DNA from: an uncultured Roseicyclus sp.
GTDB taxonomy: Bacteria > Pseudomonadota > Alphaproteobacteria > Rhodobacterales > Rhodobacteraceae
Assembly: GCA_947491935.1 (NCBI GenBank)
Contig: CANLLF010000001.1
Location: forward strand, 248,001 to 312,000
DNA: 64,000 bases
Reading direction: 5' to 3'
Part shown: piece after piece, positions 1-8,948 of the stretch
Layout: the number at the start of each line of letters is the position of its first letter
How positions within the stretch are numbered: the first letter of the stretch is position 1
The notes under the pieces: generated by a model
What the model saw: only the letters and a program-made list of their open reading frames with translations
Databases searched by the model: none
What the model was told of the DNA's origin: nothing
Made by a program: the position numbers and the translations under genes

Positions 1-897
1 AGCGGCAAATCCACGCTTGTGCGCCTGCTGGCCGGGCTTGAAACCCCCACAAGCGGCACCTTGAAGTTGCGCGGCAAGGACATCACCGCCGTGCCTGCGA
101 ACCGGCGCCCCACGGCGCTGGTCTTCCAGTCGCTCGCGCTCTTCGACCACCGGACGGTGGGGCAGAACATCGAATTCGCCATGAAGATGAAGGGCGTTCC
201 CGCTGACAAGCGAAAGGCGCGCGCGCTGGAACTGCTGGCCCTTGTCCGCCTCTCGGACAGCTACTACGAGCGCCCCGTCACCCACTGCTCGGGGGGTGAG
301 CGGCAGCGCGTGGCCTTGGCGCGGGCCTTCGCATCGGACCCCGAGATCCTCTTTTTCGACGAACCGCTCTCGGCCATAGATTACCGCCTGCGCAAGACGC
401 TTGAAGTCGAGTTGAAGGAGCTTCATCAGCGCACCGGGCGGACCTTTGTCTACATCACCCACAGCCTCGAAGAGGCGATGATCATGTCCGACCGCATCGC
501 CATCCTGAAGGACGGCGACCTGATCCAGATCGGGACACCGGCCGAGATCTATCGCCAGCCCCGCGACCGGTTCGTTGCCAGTTTCATGGGCGAGGTGAAC
601 ATACTGGGGGTCGAGGATGGCACCTTCCCCGATATCGGCCACCCCGCGCCCGGGGATGCCGCAGGCGCCTACGCCATTGTGCGCCCCGAGGATCTGCTGC
701 CCGGCTCGCGGGACGTCACCGCCGAATATGCGGTCACGCAGCGGCTCATGCTTGGCTCGCGCACACAGCTCCACCTGGCGTCGCCCTCGGGCGCCAGCTT
801 CGTATCCGAGATCGCGGGCGAGGCCGAGGCGTTCGAGGTCGGAACCTCCCACGCCTTCGGGTTCGACACCGATCGCATCGCATGGGTCGACAGATGA
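1..897 (+). CDS. ABC transporter ATP-binding protein, polyamine type (5'-truncated)
   Basis: ATPase subunit of a PotA-like spermidine/putrescine importer, energising the two permeases that follow. The frame is open to the first base of the window, which begins inside the Walker A motif (SGKST), so roughly 40 N-terminal residues are missing. A Q-loop (VFQS), an ABC signature CSGGERQR (Glu where Gln is usual), Walker B with catalytic Glu (LFFDEP) and the switch His (ITHS) are all visible. The last ~90 residues look like a TOBE-type regulatory domain. It overlaps the next gene by four bases (ATGA), so it belongs to one operon. The substrate is inferred from family resemblance only; other small cationic or organic solutes are possible. 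Confidence 0.88.
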   Translation, partial: SGKSTLVRLLAGLETPTSGTLKLRGKDITAVPANRRPTALVFQSLALFDHRTVGQNIEFAMKMKGVPADKRKARALELLALVRLSDSYYERPVTHCSGGERQRVALARAFASDPEILFFDEPLSAIDYRLRKTLEVELKELHQRTGRTFVYITHSLEEAMIMSDRIAILKDGDLIQIGTPAEIYRQPRDRFVASFMGEVNILGVEDGTFPDIGHPAPGDAAGAYAIVRPEDLLPGSRDVTAEYAVTQRLMLGSRTQLHLASPSGASFVSEIAGEAEAFEVGTSHAFGFDTDRIAWVDR

Positions 898-1742
898 CCC
901 GCGCAGGCTCTCCCGGCCCCTGGTTCGCGGCACCCGTCGCGATCTTCATGTTGCTGTGCTTCGCCGGGCCCATTCTCATCGTCACGTGGTTCAGCCTAAT
1001 GCCAGGCCGGACATTCGAGCTGACGACTGCGTTCACGCTTGAGAATTATGTCGCCGCGATCTCCGATGGCTACGCCCGCCCCATGATGTGGTCGCTGCTG
1101 GGCGCGGCCATCACCACAATCGTGACGGCGCTCCTCGCCTGGCCAAGCGCGATCATCCTACATCGCTATGCTGGCCGCTGGGCGTCCCTGGTCTCGGCGC
1201 TGATCGCATTGCCGATCTTCATCTCCGAAAGCGTGCGCCTGTTCGGCATGTCGGTCTTCATGATGCCCCGCGGCGGGATCCTCGCAGGCTCGCTTAATGC
1301 GGCCTTCGGCATCGAGATCGGCTCGATCCTGAACACCTGGAATGCCGCCCTGGTCGGGATGATCTACATCCACCTGCCATTCATGCTGTTTCCCCTTCTT
1401 CTGGGCGTCAGCCTGATCCCCGCGGATCGCATCGAGGCCGCGCGCGATCTCGGGGCGAACCGCTGGCAGGTCATGCGCGAAGTGGAGCTTCCGCTCGCCG
1501 CACCGGGGCTGATGATCGGCGCCCTGCTAACCTTCGTCCTCTGCCTTGGCGCCAATGCCGAGGCGGCCATTCTCGGCGGTCGGGCCGTCACGGTGATCAC
1601 CGCGGCCATCGAGCAGCGGTTCAACTACGCCCAGGACTGGCCGATGGGGGCGGCACTCACCGTGGGCGTCATCGCGATCACCGCCGCCATCGTTCTGCCG
1701 GTCCTGTCGCGGCTCGATCTGAACAGGCTGACAAAACGATGA
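894..1742 (+). CDS. ABC transporter permease, PotB-like
   Basis: Inner-membrane permease of the polyamine-type importer, about six hydrophobic segments. The cytoplasmic EAA loop that docks the ATPase is clear near residues 180-205 (EAARDLGANRWQVMREV). The ATG at 894 is preferred because it overlaps the upstream stop as ATGA; an in-frame ATG at 882 would add four residues. The length (282 aa) is normal for PotB/PotH-like proteins. The downstream permease again overlaps by four bases, giving an ATPase-permease-permease order. The substrate-binding protein is not in the window and probably lies upstream. Confidence 0.87.
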   Translation: MTRAGSPGPWFAAPVAIFMLLCFAGPILIVTWFSLMPGRTFELTTAFTLENYVAAISDGYARPMMWSLLGAAITTIVTALLAWPSAIILHRYAGRWASLVSALIALPIFISESVRLFGMSVFMMPRGGILAGSLNAAFGIEIGSILNTWNAALVGMIYIHLPFMLFPLLLGVSLIPADRIEAARDLGANRWQVMREVELPLAAPGLMIGALLTFVLCLGANAEAAILGGRAVTVITAAIEQRFNYAQDWPMGAALTVGVIAITAAIVLPVLSRLDLNRLTKR

Positions 1743-2530
1743 GACAGGGTCGGCACCTCGGCGCCTTGCGCACACTCTGGATCGCCGCGATCCTGGCCTT
1801 CGTCTACATCCCGATCGTGTCCGTTGTGCTCGCGTCTCTGGCCAATACCCGCTACATGCGGTTTCCCCACCGGGTCTGGACGCTGGAGGCCTATGGCGAT
1901 GCGCTGTCCTCCTTCACCACATGGCAGCTTCACAGTATCTCGTTGAGCATCGCGCTTTCGGTTGTCGTTCTGTCGACCATTCTCGGCACATTGGGCGCGG
2001 TGGCCTTTGCCCGCTACAATTGGCGCGGGCGCACCTGGTTCCAGCGCTTCATGGTCCTTCCCATCTTCTTTCCCCAGCCTGTGCTCGGGCTCGCGCTCCT
2101 GTTAACCTTCACAGCCATCGGCATTCAGCCAAGCTGGAAAACGGCCGCGCTGGCGCATCTGGTCTGGATCCTGCCTATCGTGACGCTTGTGATCTCGGTT
2201 CGCTTCTTCGGCTACGATGTTGCCCAGGAAGAGGCCGCCTACGATCTTGGCGCCACCCATGTGCAGGTCGTCCGTGAGGTGACATTGCCGCAGATCTGGC
2301 CCGGTATCTTCTCGGGAGTTCTGTTCGGCTTCCTGTTGTCGTGGTCGAACCTGCCCCTGTCGGTGTTCACCTCCGGCCCCGATACGCCCCTGCCCGTCTG
2401 GCTGTTCTCCCGCACGGCAACGAACTACTCCCCCCTTGTCCCCTCGGTGGCCGTGATCGGAACCGTCGTCTCTGCGTTGATTGTCGTCGGGGCCGGGCTG
2501 TTGCTCTGGGCAGGTCGGCGGCTTCGGTAG
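1739..2530 (+). CDS. ABC transporter permease, PotC-like
   Basis: Second permease of the importer (263 aa), with about six transmembrane segments and an EAA loop around residues 160-190 (EEAAYDLGATHVQVVREV). The start overlaps the preceding stop by four bases. It is the last gene of the operon: 243 bases of gene-free DNA follow, and the next gene is on the opposite strand. Together with the two upstream genes it forms a complete importer core of the spermidine/putrescine class. The exact substrate cannot be read from the sequence. Confidence 0.87.
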   Translation: MRQGRHLGALRTLWIAAILAFVYIPIVSVVLASLANTRYMRFPHRVWTLEAYGDALSSFTTWQLHSISLSIALSVVVLSTILGTLGAVAFARYNWRGRTWFQRFMVLPIFFPQPVLGLALLLTFTAIGIQPSWKTAALAHLVWILPIVTLVISVRFFGYDVAQEEAAYDLGATHVQVVREVTLPQIWPGIFSGVLFGFLLSWSNLPLSVFTSGPDTPLPVWLFSRTATNYSPLVPSVAVIGTVVSALIVVGAGLLLWAGRRLR

Positions 2531-2713
2531 CTCGATGGGCGATGAGATTGAAAGCCTTGCCGGCGACATAGCGGACGCATCGCCTCCGAACGTCCCGGCA
2601 TTTGAACCAAGGGGGATGACCCGCAGATTTGGCGGTCCAGACTAAGCCATTTAACCGCGTTTGGGCGTGGAGCCGCGTACCGCACTATCCATGCCGCGGC
2701 CCCGCGACACATC

Positions 2714-2729
2714 TTAACAAATCATTAAC
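2714..2729 (+). promoter_or_regulatory. CtrA-like box TTAA-N7-TTAAC
   Basis: A perfect match to the full CtrA consensus of alphaproteobacteria: TTAA at 2714-2717, seven bases, TTAAC at 2725-2729. It lies in an AT-rich patch between two convergent genes, so it is not at an obvious promoter and may be fortuitous or serve an unannotated transcript. Confidence 0.3.
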
Positions 2730-2773
2730 AAGATCAGACTATTATAATAAATTTAGTTACTTAACCCACTTTA

Positions 2774-3730
2774 TCAACCTTGATAGCCCCGCCTCACCAC
2801 CACCTCATACCCCTCTTCCTCCGGCTCATCGTCGATCAGTTCCATCGGGAACCCGTCGGCCCGCACATCAAGCCCCGTCGCGGCTTCCAGAAGTTCGATC
2901 ATCCGGTCCGATTGCGCCGCCTGCCCCAGCACCCGCTGCCCCTCGCTCAGCATCGCGATGATTTTCGGTGAGAGGTCAAGCGGCACCCCGAAGCGGTCCG
3001 CGATCTGCTGGAACAGGCCGACATCTTTCTGCACCAGATCCAGCGTGAAATTCACATCGCGGGACCCCGACAGGATCAGCTGGCTTTCGGTCTCGTGCAC
3101 AAAGGACGTGCCCGACGACACGGCAATCGCCTCATAGGCCACCCCCAGATCCACGCCCGCCGCCTTCATCACCGTCAGCGCCTCGCACAGCGCCAGAAGA
3201 TGGGTGGTCGCCAGGTAATTCGTCATCACCTTCAGGGTCGACGCCGCGCCAAGCGGGCCGGTATGTAGCACCCGCCGCCCCATCTTGGTCAGCAGCGGAA
3301 AGACCGCATCGAACGTCTCCCGCGCGCCGCTCATATAGATCGCGATGTTGCCCGTATCGGCGCGGTGGCACCCGCCCGAAACGGGGCACTCCGCGACAGC
3401 ACCGCCCGCGGCCTCCACCAGCGGCGCGATCCGCAGGATCTCGGCCGCGTCGGTCGTCGACATCTCCATCCAGATCTTCCCCGCGCGGATTTCGGGCAAC
3501 ATCTGGTCAACCACCGCCGCCGACGCGGCGGGCGACGGCAGGCAGGTGATCACGATATTGCAAGCAGCCATCATCGCCGCAGCGCCGCCCCCGGCCCGCG
3601 CGCCGCGCGCCACGAATTCGTCTACAAGATTTTCGTTTAAATCATGGACCGCCAGGTCCACGCCGTTGCGCAGCAATGACCCCGCCAGCTTGCCGCCAAC
3701 CGACCCCAACCCGATAAACCCAACGCCCAT
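2774..3730 (-). CDS. NAD(P)-dependent beta-hydroxyacid dehydrogenase family oxidoreductase
   Basis: Member of the 3-hydroxyisobutyrate dehydrogenase/tartronate semialdehyde reductase family (318 aa, slightly longer than the usual 290-300). A Rossmann motif GLGSVGG lies at residues 7-13; the substrate-binding stretch ECPVSGG is near residue 113; a lysine in the position of the catalytic Lys is near residue 170 (LKVMTNYL). The rest is the helical dimerisation domain of the family. It stands alone, convergent with the importer operon and divergent from the BCCT gene. Substrate unknown; family members reduce or oxidise small 3-hydroxy acids. Confidence 0.85.
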   Translation of the reverse strand: MGVGFIGLGSVGGKLAGSLLRNGVDLAVHDLNENLVDEFVARGARAGGGAAAMMAACNIVITCLPSPAASAAVVDQMLPEIRAGKIWMEMSTTDAAEILRIAPLVEAAGGAVAECPVSGGCHRADTGNIAIYMSGARETFDAVFPLLTKMGRRVLHTGPLGAASTLKVMTNYLATTHLLALCEALTVMKAAGVDLGVAYEAIAVSSGTSFVHETESQLILSGSRDVNFTLDLVQKDVGLFQQIADRFGVPLDLSPKIIAMLSEGQRVLGQAAQSDRMIELLEAATGLDVRADGFPMELIDDEPEEEGYEVVVRRGYQG

Positions 3731-4084
3731 TCTCTACCTCCGCTTACCGCATGGAGGCTTGCAAGCTGGCCCCTGCCCGTCCGTTCCAAAACCGACGCAG
3801 CCGGGCCAATTTACGCGGGCGATGCCCATATCCTCGCCCCGAAATCGGCAAAACCGCCCGACCGGCAGGCCGCCGCGCGGCCCGGCGGGCACAAACAGTT
3901 GCAGATAAGAATATCCAGATTTCAGAAATTATCGGGCCATAGAAACCGCTTGGGTCTCGAACAGAATCACGCGTAGGTTGAAATTTATGGACAAGAACTC
4001 CCCTGCGAACAGGGACAATCTCCGCCCTTTGCCCCCGACCCTCCGGCCGCGGACCACCGAGCGGAAACAACATGGGAGACGGCA
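3731..4084. other. gene-free interval between divergent genes
   Basis: No protein-coding signal is apparent. The interval holds the promoters of the divergent dehydrogenase and BCCT genes. A GC-rich inverted repeat (GGCCGC-CGC-GCGGCC, around 3868-3885) is present but has no convincing U-tract. No operator could be identified. Confidence 0.5.
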
Positions 4085-5764
4085 ATGGCAATAGAGCCAC
4101 CACTCACAGAACTACCCATCAAAACTGCCGATACCGGATTTTATCGCGGCTTCAGCGTCAACGTCACGGTCGTCAGCAAGGTCATCATCAGCATCCTTGT
4201 GGTCTGGTGTATCGTCTGGCCGACGCAGGCCGGCAACGTGCTGGGCGGCTGGAACACCGCAATCCTCGCATCATTCGCGGCCTGGTATATCTGGGTGGTG
4301 GCGGCGTTCATCATCGTGTGTCTCGGCCTTGCCCTTTGGCCCACGGCGGGACGTATGAACCTTGGCCTTCCCGGTGAGAAACCCGAGTTCACCAACTTCT
4401 CGTGGTTCTCCATGATGTTCGGTGCCGGGATCGGCGTCGGCATGCTGACCTGGGCCGTGGCAGAACCGGTGGCCCATTTCCAGAACAATCCGTCGGTCAT
4501 CCTGGGAGAGACGACAGCCCTTGCCGCGGACAACGTGCGCACGGCCTATGTCTGGTCCTTCCTGCATTGGGGCCTGGGTGCCTGGGCGTGCTACGCCATC
4601 GCAGGCCTGTCGCTGGCCTTCTTCAGCTATCGCCGGGGCCTGCCCCTGACGATCCGGTCGTCCCTGACGCCGCTGTTCGGGCAATCGCTTTCGGGCGTGA
4701 TCGGCCACATCATCGATATCGTGGCCGTTGTGGCGACCATTCTGGGCGTCGCGCAGACGCTTGGTTTCGGTGTCGAACAATTCGTAGCCGGCCTGACCCG
4801 GATCGGGATTGGCGGCCTGGCGTTGGAAGATGGCACCGCCACCACCATGGGCATCGTCGTGGCGCTTCTGGTCATCATGGGCGCATCGACCCTGTCGGCA
4901 CTCTCGGGCGTGGGCAAGGGCATCAAATGGCTCTCGAACATCAACATGGTGCTGTCGATCGTCCTTCTGGGCTTCTTCATCATCTTTGGTGCGACGTGGT
5001 TCGGCGCCTCGGCCTTCTTCGTGGGCATCTGGGACTATCTGGTCGCGCTGCCGGGGCTCAGCTTCAATGTCTACAGCTCCGATGGCATCGAGGGATCCGA
5101 ATCCTTCCTGCTGACGCAGTGGCAGGGCTGGTGGCCGGTGTTCTACTGGGCCTGGTGGATCGCCTTCGCCCCCTTTGTCGGGCTATTCCTGGCCCGTATC
5201 TCGCGGGGCCGGACCATTCGCGAGTTCGTCTTGGGCGCGATGATCGTGCCCTCGCTGATGTGCTTCGTGTGGTTCGCATGGGCCGGTGGCACGGCGATCG
5301 ATCTTGAGCTGAACGGCGGCGCCGATGGGGTGATCCTCGATGCGGCCAACGGCGACAAGATCTTCGCGATGACCGAGTTCATGCTGGCGCCGATTGCGCA
5401 AGCCCTGGCTTGGGGTATGGCCGTTCTGATCGTGGTCTTGTTGATGACGTTTCTCGTCACTTCTGCGGATTCCGCGGTGCTGATCGTGAACACCATCAAC
5501 GCGGCCGGTGATGAGGGCCCGAAGGCGCGGCCCCACATCCTCTTCTGGGGTGCGGCCCTCGCCCTCGTGGTCGGCGGATTGCTGATCTCGGGCGGAACGG
5601 GTGCCATTCAGACGGCCATGGTGATCGGCGCATTGCCGTTCTCGCTCGTGATGGCTCTGATGTGTATCTCGCTGATCAAGGCCATCTTCAACGATGGCCG
5701 GCGGGAGGCCGCAGGTGTGGCCACCACCCACGATGAGATCCCGACCGCGACCCCCGCGGAATAG
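4085..5764 (+). CDS. BCCT family betaine/choline/carnitine transporter
   Basis: Secondary transporter of the betaine-choline-carnitine family (559 aa), with twelve or so hydrophobic helices. The family's Trp-rich segment is present around residues 345-385 (WWPVFYWAWWIAFAPF followed by a Gly-Arg turn). It imports quaternary ammonium osmolytes, normally driven by Na+ or H+. The C-terminal tail is short (about 30 residues), unlike the long osmosensing tails of BetP, so it may not be strongly osmo-activated. Monocistronic: a terminator follows within 30 bases. It may complement the choline ABC system at 51-56 kb, though the two are far apart. Confidence 0.93.
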   Translation: MAIEPPLTELPIKTADTGFYRGFSVNVTVVSKVIISILVVWCIVWPTQAGNVLGGWNTAILASFAAWYIWVVAAFIIVCLGLALWPTAGRMNLGLPGEKPEFTNFSWFSMMFGAGIGVGMLTWAVAEPVAHFQNNPSVILGETTALAADNVRTAYVWSFLHWGLGAWACYAIAGLSLAFFSYRRGLPLTIRSSLTPLFGQSLSGVIGHIIDIVAVVATILGVAQTLGFGVEQFVAGLTRIGIGGLALEDGTATTMGIVVALLVIMGASTLSALSGVGKGIKWLSNINMVLSIVLLGFFIIFGATWFGASAFFVGIWDYLVALPGLSFNVYSSDGIEGSESFLLTQWQGWWPVFYWAWWIAFAPFVGLFLARISRGRTIREFVLGAMIVPSLMCFVWFAWAGGTAIDLELNGGADGVILDAANGDKIFAMTEFMLAPIAQALAWGMAVLIVVLLMTFLVTSADSAVLIVNTINAAGDEGPKARPHILFWGAALALVVGGLLISGGTGAIQTAMVIGALPFSLVMALMCISLIKAIFNDGRREAAGVATTHDEIPTATPAE

Positions 5765-5788
5765 GTCGGACCACCAAAACCCTACAAG

Positions 5789-5822
5789 ACGGGCCGCCAT
5801 CGCGCGGCCCGTTTTCGTTTTT
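5789..5822 (+). terminator. Rho-independent terminator of the BCCT gene
   Basis: Perfect 9-bp stem ACGGGCCGC / GCGGCCCGT (5789-5797 and 5804-5812) with a 6-base loop, followed by TTTTCGTTTTT. It begins 25 bases after the BCCT stop. Confidence 0.9.
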
Positions 5823-5911
5823 GGCCCGTTTGTTCCAGAACCCTACGTCATCTTCAGGTTTTCCTTACCTTAAGGCATGGTCAGGGCGTGATTATGTCCG
5901 CTATAGATAAA

Positions 5912-5924
5912 TGAACGTCGTTCA
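5912..5924. promoter_or_regulatory. TetR-type palindromic operator TGAACG-T-CGTTCA
   Basis: Perfect inverted repeat with 6-bp arms and one central base, 66 bases upstream of the FAD-oxidase start. It abuts a -10-like TATAGAT (about 5902-5908), a position where a bound repressor would block polymerase. TGAACN-type palindromes are typical of TetR-family operators. No TetR gene is adjacent, so the regulator would act from elsewhere. Confidence 0.5.
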
Positions 5925-5989
5925 AAAAATGACGTATGGATGACAGGTCGCTTGGAAATGGGCGGCCCGATTAGACAGGAGACACGCAA

Positions 5990-7501
5990 GTGAGCCGTAT
6001 CGGAACACTCTCTCGCCGGGGCCTGCTGCTTGGCGCTGGCGCAACGGCGGGCTACCTGGCGGGGCGGGCCTGGGCGCCGGGGCTCTCGCAACTTGACGGC
6101 GTTCCGCGCATTGGCGGCGATTTGATGGATCCCACCCGCTCCACCCCTGCCCTGTTCCTTAACGATGCCAGCGAATTGTCGGCCACGCCGATCCACGTGC
6201 ATTCCCGCCCCGCCGCCCATGGTGACGCGCTGATCGAGGCCTTCCGCACCGAACTCAGCGCCGCGCGGGCCGAGGGGCGCGCCGTCTGCGTCTCTGCCGC
6301 GCGCCATTCCATGGGCGGGCAGTCAATCCCCCGTGACGGCCATGCCATTACCGTCGATGATGCGTGGATCGAACCCGATACCACCGCGCAGACCTACCGA
6401 GTGAACGGTGGTGCACGGTGGCGTGACGTCATTCAGGCGCTTGATCCCATCGGCTTTTCGCCCGCGGTGATGCAATCGAACCACGATTTCGGCGTTGCCG
6501 CGACGTTCAGCGTGAACGCCCATGGCTGGCCCGTGCCCTACGGGCCGATGGGGGCGACCGTTCGCAATATCCGCATGGTCCTGCCCGACGGGGACGTTGT
6601 GACCGCCTCGCGCACCGAAAACGCCGACCTCTTCAACCTCGCGGTGGGCGGCTATGGCCTTACCGGGATGATCGTGGATATGGAGGTCGACATGGCGCCG
6701 AACCAACGGCTGGCGCCCGCCTTCACCGCAATGCCGGCCGCCGAGTTTCCCGCCGCGTTCCGTGCCGCCGTGGACGACCCCACCAAACCCATGGCCTATG
6801 GTCGCCTGAACGTGACGCGCGAGACGTTCTTCGATGAGGCGCTGCTCGTCACTTATTCCCCCACCGAGGATCAATCCGACATCCCGCCCGCCGTTGAATC
6901 CGGCTGGCTCTCCTATGCCGCGTCGTACCTCTATCGCGGTCAGGTGGGCCGGGAGGGAATGAAGGATTGGCGCTGGTGGATGGAATCATCGCTCGGCCCG
7001 CGCCTTGCCGGGGAAAGCACGCGCAATTCCCTGATGAATGAGCCGGTGATCACGCTCGATGACCGTGATCCGACCCGCGTGGACATCCTCCACGAATATT
7101 TCGTGCCGTTCGATGCCTTCGACGGCTTCCTTGAAGCCTGCCGCGATGTCATCCCCGACGCGTTCGTGGAGTTCCTGAACGTGACCCTGCGCTTCGTCGA
7201 CAGCGATACCGACAGCCTGCTGCCCCATTCCCCCACGCCGCGCATCGCCGCCGTGATGTCCTTCACCCAAGAGATGACGGCGCGGGCCGAGGCGGATCAT
7301 GCGCGGATGACGCGGGCCCTGATCGACCGGATCATCGGGATCGGCGGGACGTATTATCTGCCCTATCGCCCCCACGCCACGCTCGATCAATTCACCCGCG
7401 CCTACCCGCGCGCCGCCGAATTTGCCGCCGCGAAACGCGCGCTCGACCCGCAACTGACCTTGCGCAACAACCTGTGGGACGCCTACTTGGGGGAGTTATG
7501 A
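5990..7501 (+). CDS. Tat-exported FAD-binding (PCMH/VAO-type) oxidase
   Basis: FAD-linked oxidoreductase of the vanillyl-alcohol-oxidase/PCMH superfamily (503 aa). A twin-arginine signal is at the N-terminus (SRRGLLLG, Arg9-Arg10) followed by a hydrophobic stretch and Ala-rich cleavage region, so it is predicted to fold with FAD in the cytoplasm and be exported to the periplasm. FAD-binding motifs include ARHSMGGQS near residue 103 and GGYGLTG near residue 220. The C-terminal ~250 residues resemble the cap domain of sugar-lactone/aldonolactone-type oxidases. It overlaps the next gene by four bases and heads a four-gene unit. Substrate unknown. Confidence 0.85.
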   Translation: MSRIGTLSRRGLLLGAGATAGYLAGRAWAPGLSQLDGVPRIGGDLMDPTRSTPALFLNDASELSATPIHVHSRPAAHGDALIEAFRTELSAARAEGRAVCVSAARHSMGGQSIPRDGHAITVDDAWIEPDTTAQTYRVNGGARWRDVIQALDPIGFSPAVMQSNHDFGVAATFSVNAHGWPVPYGPMGATVRNIRMVLPDGDVVTASRTENADLFNLAVGGYGLTGMIVDMEVDMAPNQRLAPAFTAMPAAEFPAAFRAAVDDPTKPMAYGRLNVTRETFFDEALLVTYSPTEDQSDIPPAVESGWLSYAASYLYRGQVGREGMKDWRWWMESSLGPRLAGESTRNSLMNEPVITLDDRDPTRVDILHEYFVPFDAFDGFLEACRDVIPDAFVEFLNVTLRFVDSDTDSLLPHSPTPRIAAVMSFTQEMTARAEADHARMTRALIDRIIGIGGTYYLPYRPHATLDQFTRAYPRAAEFAAAKRALDPQLTLRNNLWDAYLGEL

Positions 7502-7905
7502 GCCTTATTAGACGCCTTTGCCTGGTCTACGCCGCGGTGCTTCTGGCCGTCGCCGCGATCAATTACATCCCCGGCCTTGTGGACGACACGGGGCTTGCCT
7601 TCGGGATCTTCGCGCTCGACCCGTTCGACGATGCGCTGCACCTCGTCTCGGCGATCTGGGCGTTCCTGGCAGGCCTGATCTCCAACCGCTCCGCCCGCAC
7701 CTTCCTGATCCTCTTCGGCGCGGCCTATCTGGCCGATGGCGTCTTCGGGATCTTCACCGGCTGGGGCTTCCTCGATTTTGCGATCTTCACCAATGACAGC
7801 CTTGGCATGGATTGGTCGTTCCAACGCATCGCCGCCAATCTGCCCCATATCGGCCTTGGCGCCATCGCGCTGGGGGCGGGCCTCATCTCGTGGCGTAGCG
7901 CATGA
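7498..7905 (+). CDS. four-helix membrane protein, DUF4383-like
   Basis: Small integral membrane protein (135 aa) with four predicted hydrophobic helices, resembling DUF4383 proteins. The ATG at 7498 is chosen because it overlaps the upstream stop (ATGA); an in-frame GTG at 7474 lies inside the upstream gene. It is the second gene of the FAD-oxidase unit and overlaps the third by four bases. It might anchor the oxidase or carry electrons to the quinone pool, but no heme or quinone-binding motif is obvious, so this is speculation. Confidence 0.75.
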   Translation: MSLIRRLCLVYAAVLLAVAAINYIPGLVDDTGLAFGIFALDPFDDALHLVSAIWAFLAGLISNRSARTFLILFGAAYLADGVFGIFTGWGFLDFAIFTNDSLGMDWSFQRIAANLPHIGLGAIALGAGLISWRSA

Positions 7906-8948
7906 GGGTGCTGGCGCGTATCCTGACGCGGATCCTGCAGCTGGTTCTGATCCTGGTCGTCATCCTTGCCGCACCGGTTGTTTACGTGGAAACGATGTGC
8001 CGGGGCGAAGGATCGCCCGCGCCCTCCACGCCGCTCTCCGGGGAAACACGGCCCGAAATCCGCACGCTGCTGACCTATCCAGAATGGCACATCGTGCATG
8101 CCTATGACGATTACGCCGAAGTGATCCGCGATGGCGACCCTCACGATTACGGTTTCCTCCCGGCCATCCTCGGCTATTGGCAATCGCTCTGCACGCTGAC
8201 GGAGGAAAGCGCCGATCTCGGTGAGATCGACGGGCCCACACGGCAATTGGTCCACGTGATCGGCGTGTCCTTCACCTTCGAGATGCTGATGAAGGGTGCG
8301 TACGAGGAAACCATTGGCCGCCTCGCGACACTTGTCCGGGGCCCGGAGCCCACATCGCTCGATTTGCTATCTGCGGATCAGGCCGCAGATTACGCCGCAT
8401 TCTTGCAGCAGGTGCCGTGGTATCGTTACGATTTCCGCACCGATGCCGCCGAACTCGACGCCCAGTCCACCGAGGCCTTCCGGGATCGCGAACGCGCCAT
8501 CGCCCTGGGCCTGGAGCACCGCGCGCGGGCGGGCTATGCCGACCTGATCGCGCAGGCCGTGGCTGCCACCGGCTTTGACGACCTGACCCTGCAGATGGTT
8601 CTCACCGGCCTTGATGAGGCCACGCTGGAGGCGGTCGACGGGGTCACCGTTCTGGGCGACGTGGATGGCGGGATGGAGATCGAGACCCCGCGCTATCGCG
8701 AGTTGACCGGCTTGCTGGCCGATTGGGCGGATCAGGGCGCAAATTTCGTGGATATGGCGGGCAACGACCAGATCATGTTCACCGCGCTGTCCGATGAACG
8801 AACCCAGCCCGGCGCGCTCGCCGATCTGCCACGGCAGGGCTATGGCGATACGCGCCACCTCTTCCTGGTGCCGGTGACAGAGCTGGCTGAGGCCCTGCGC
8901 GGGCTGGAGAGGCGCGGCCTGACGCTGGAACATATCCATGACTATTAG
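7902..8948 (+). CDS. conserved hypothetical, single membrane anchor, large periplasmic domain
   Basis: No recognised family. One strong hydrophobic helix at residues 8-30 is followed by about 315 mostly soluble residues, so the body should be periplasmic. A striking segment is RTLLTYPEWHIVHAYDDYAEV near residues 54-73, rich in aromatic, His and acidic residues. Translationally coupled on both sides (ATGA start, and overlap with the next gene by 11 bases). Its tight linkage with the exported FAD oxidase suggests a partner role in the periplasm. Confidence 0.75.
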   Translation: MRVLARILTRILQLVLILVVILAAPVVYVETMCRGEGSPAPSTPLSGETRPEIRTLLTYPEWHIVHAYDDYAEVIRDGDPHDYGFLPAILGYWQSLCTLTEESADLGEIDGPTRQLVHVIGVSFTFEMLMKGAYEETIGRLATLVRGPEPTSLDLLSADQAADYAAFLQQVPWYRYDFRTDAAELDAQSTEAFRDRERAIALGLEHRARAGYADLIAQAVAATGFDDLTLQMVLTGLDEATLEAVDGVTVLGDVDGGMEIETPRYRELTGLLADWADQGANFVDMAGNDQIMFTALSDERTQPGALADLPRQGYGDTRHLFLVPVTELAEALRGLERRGLTLEHIHDY

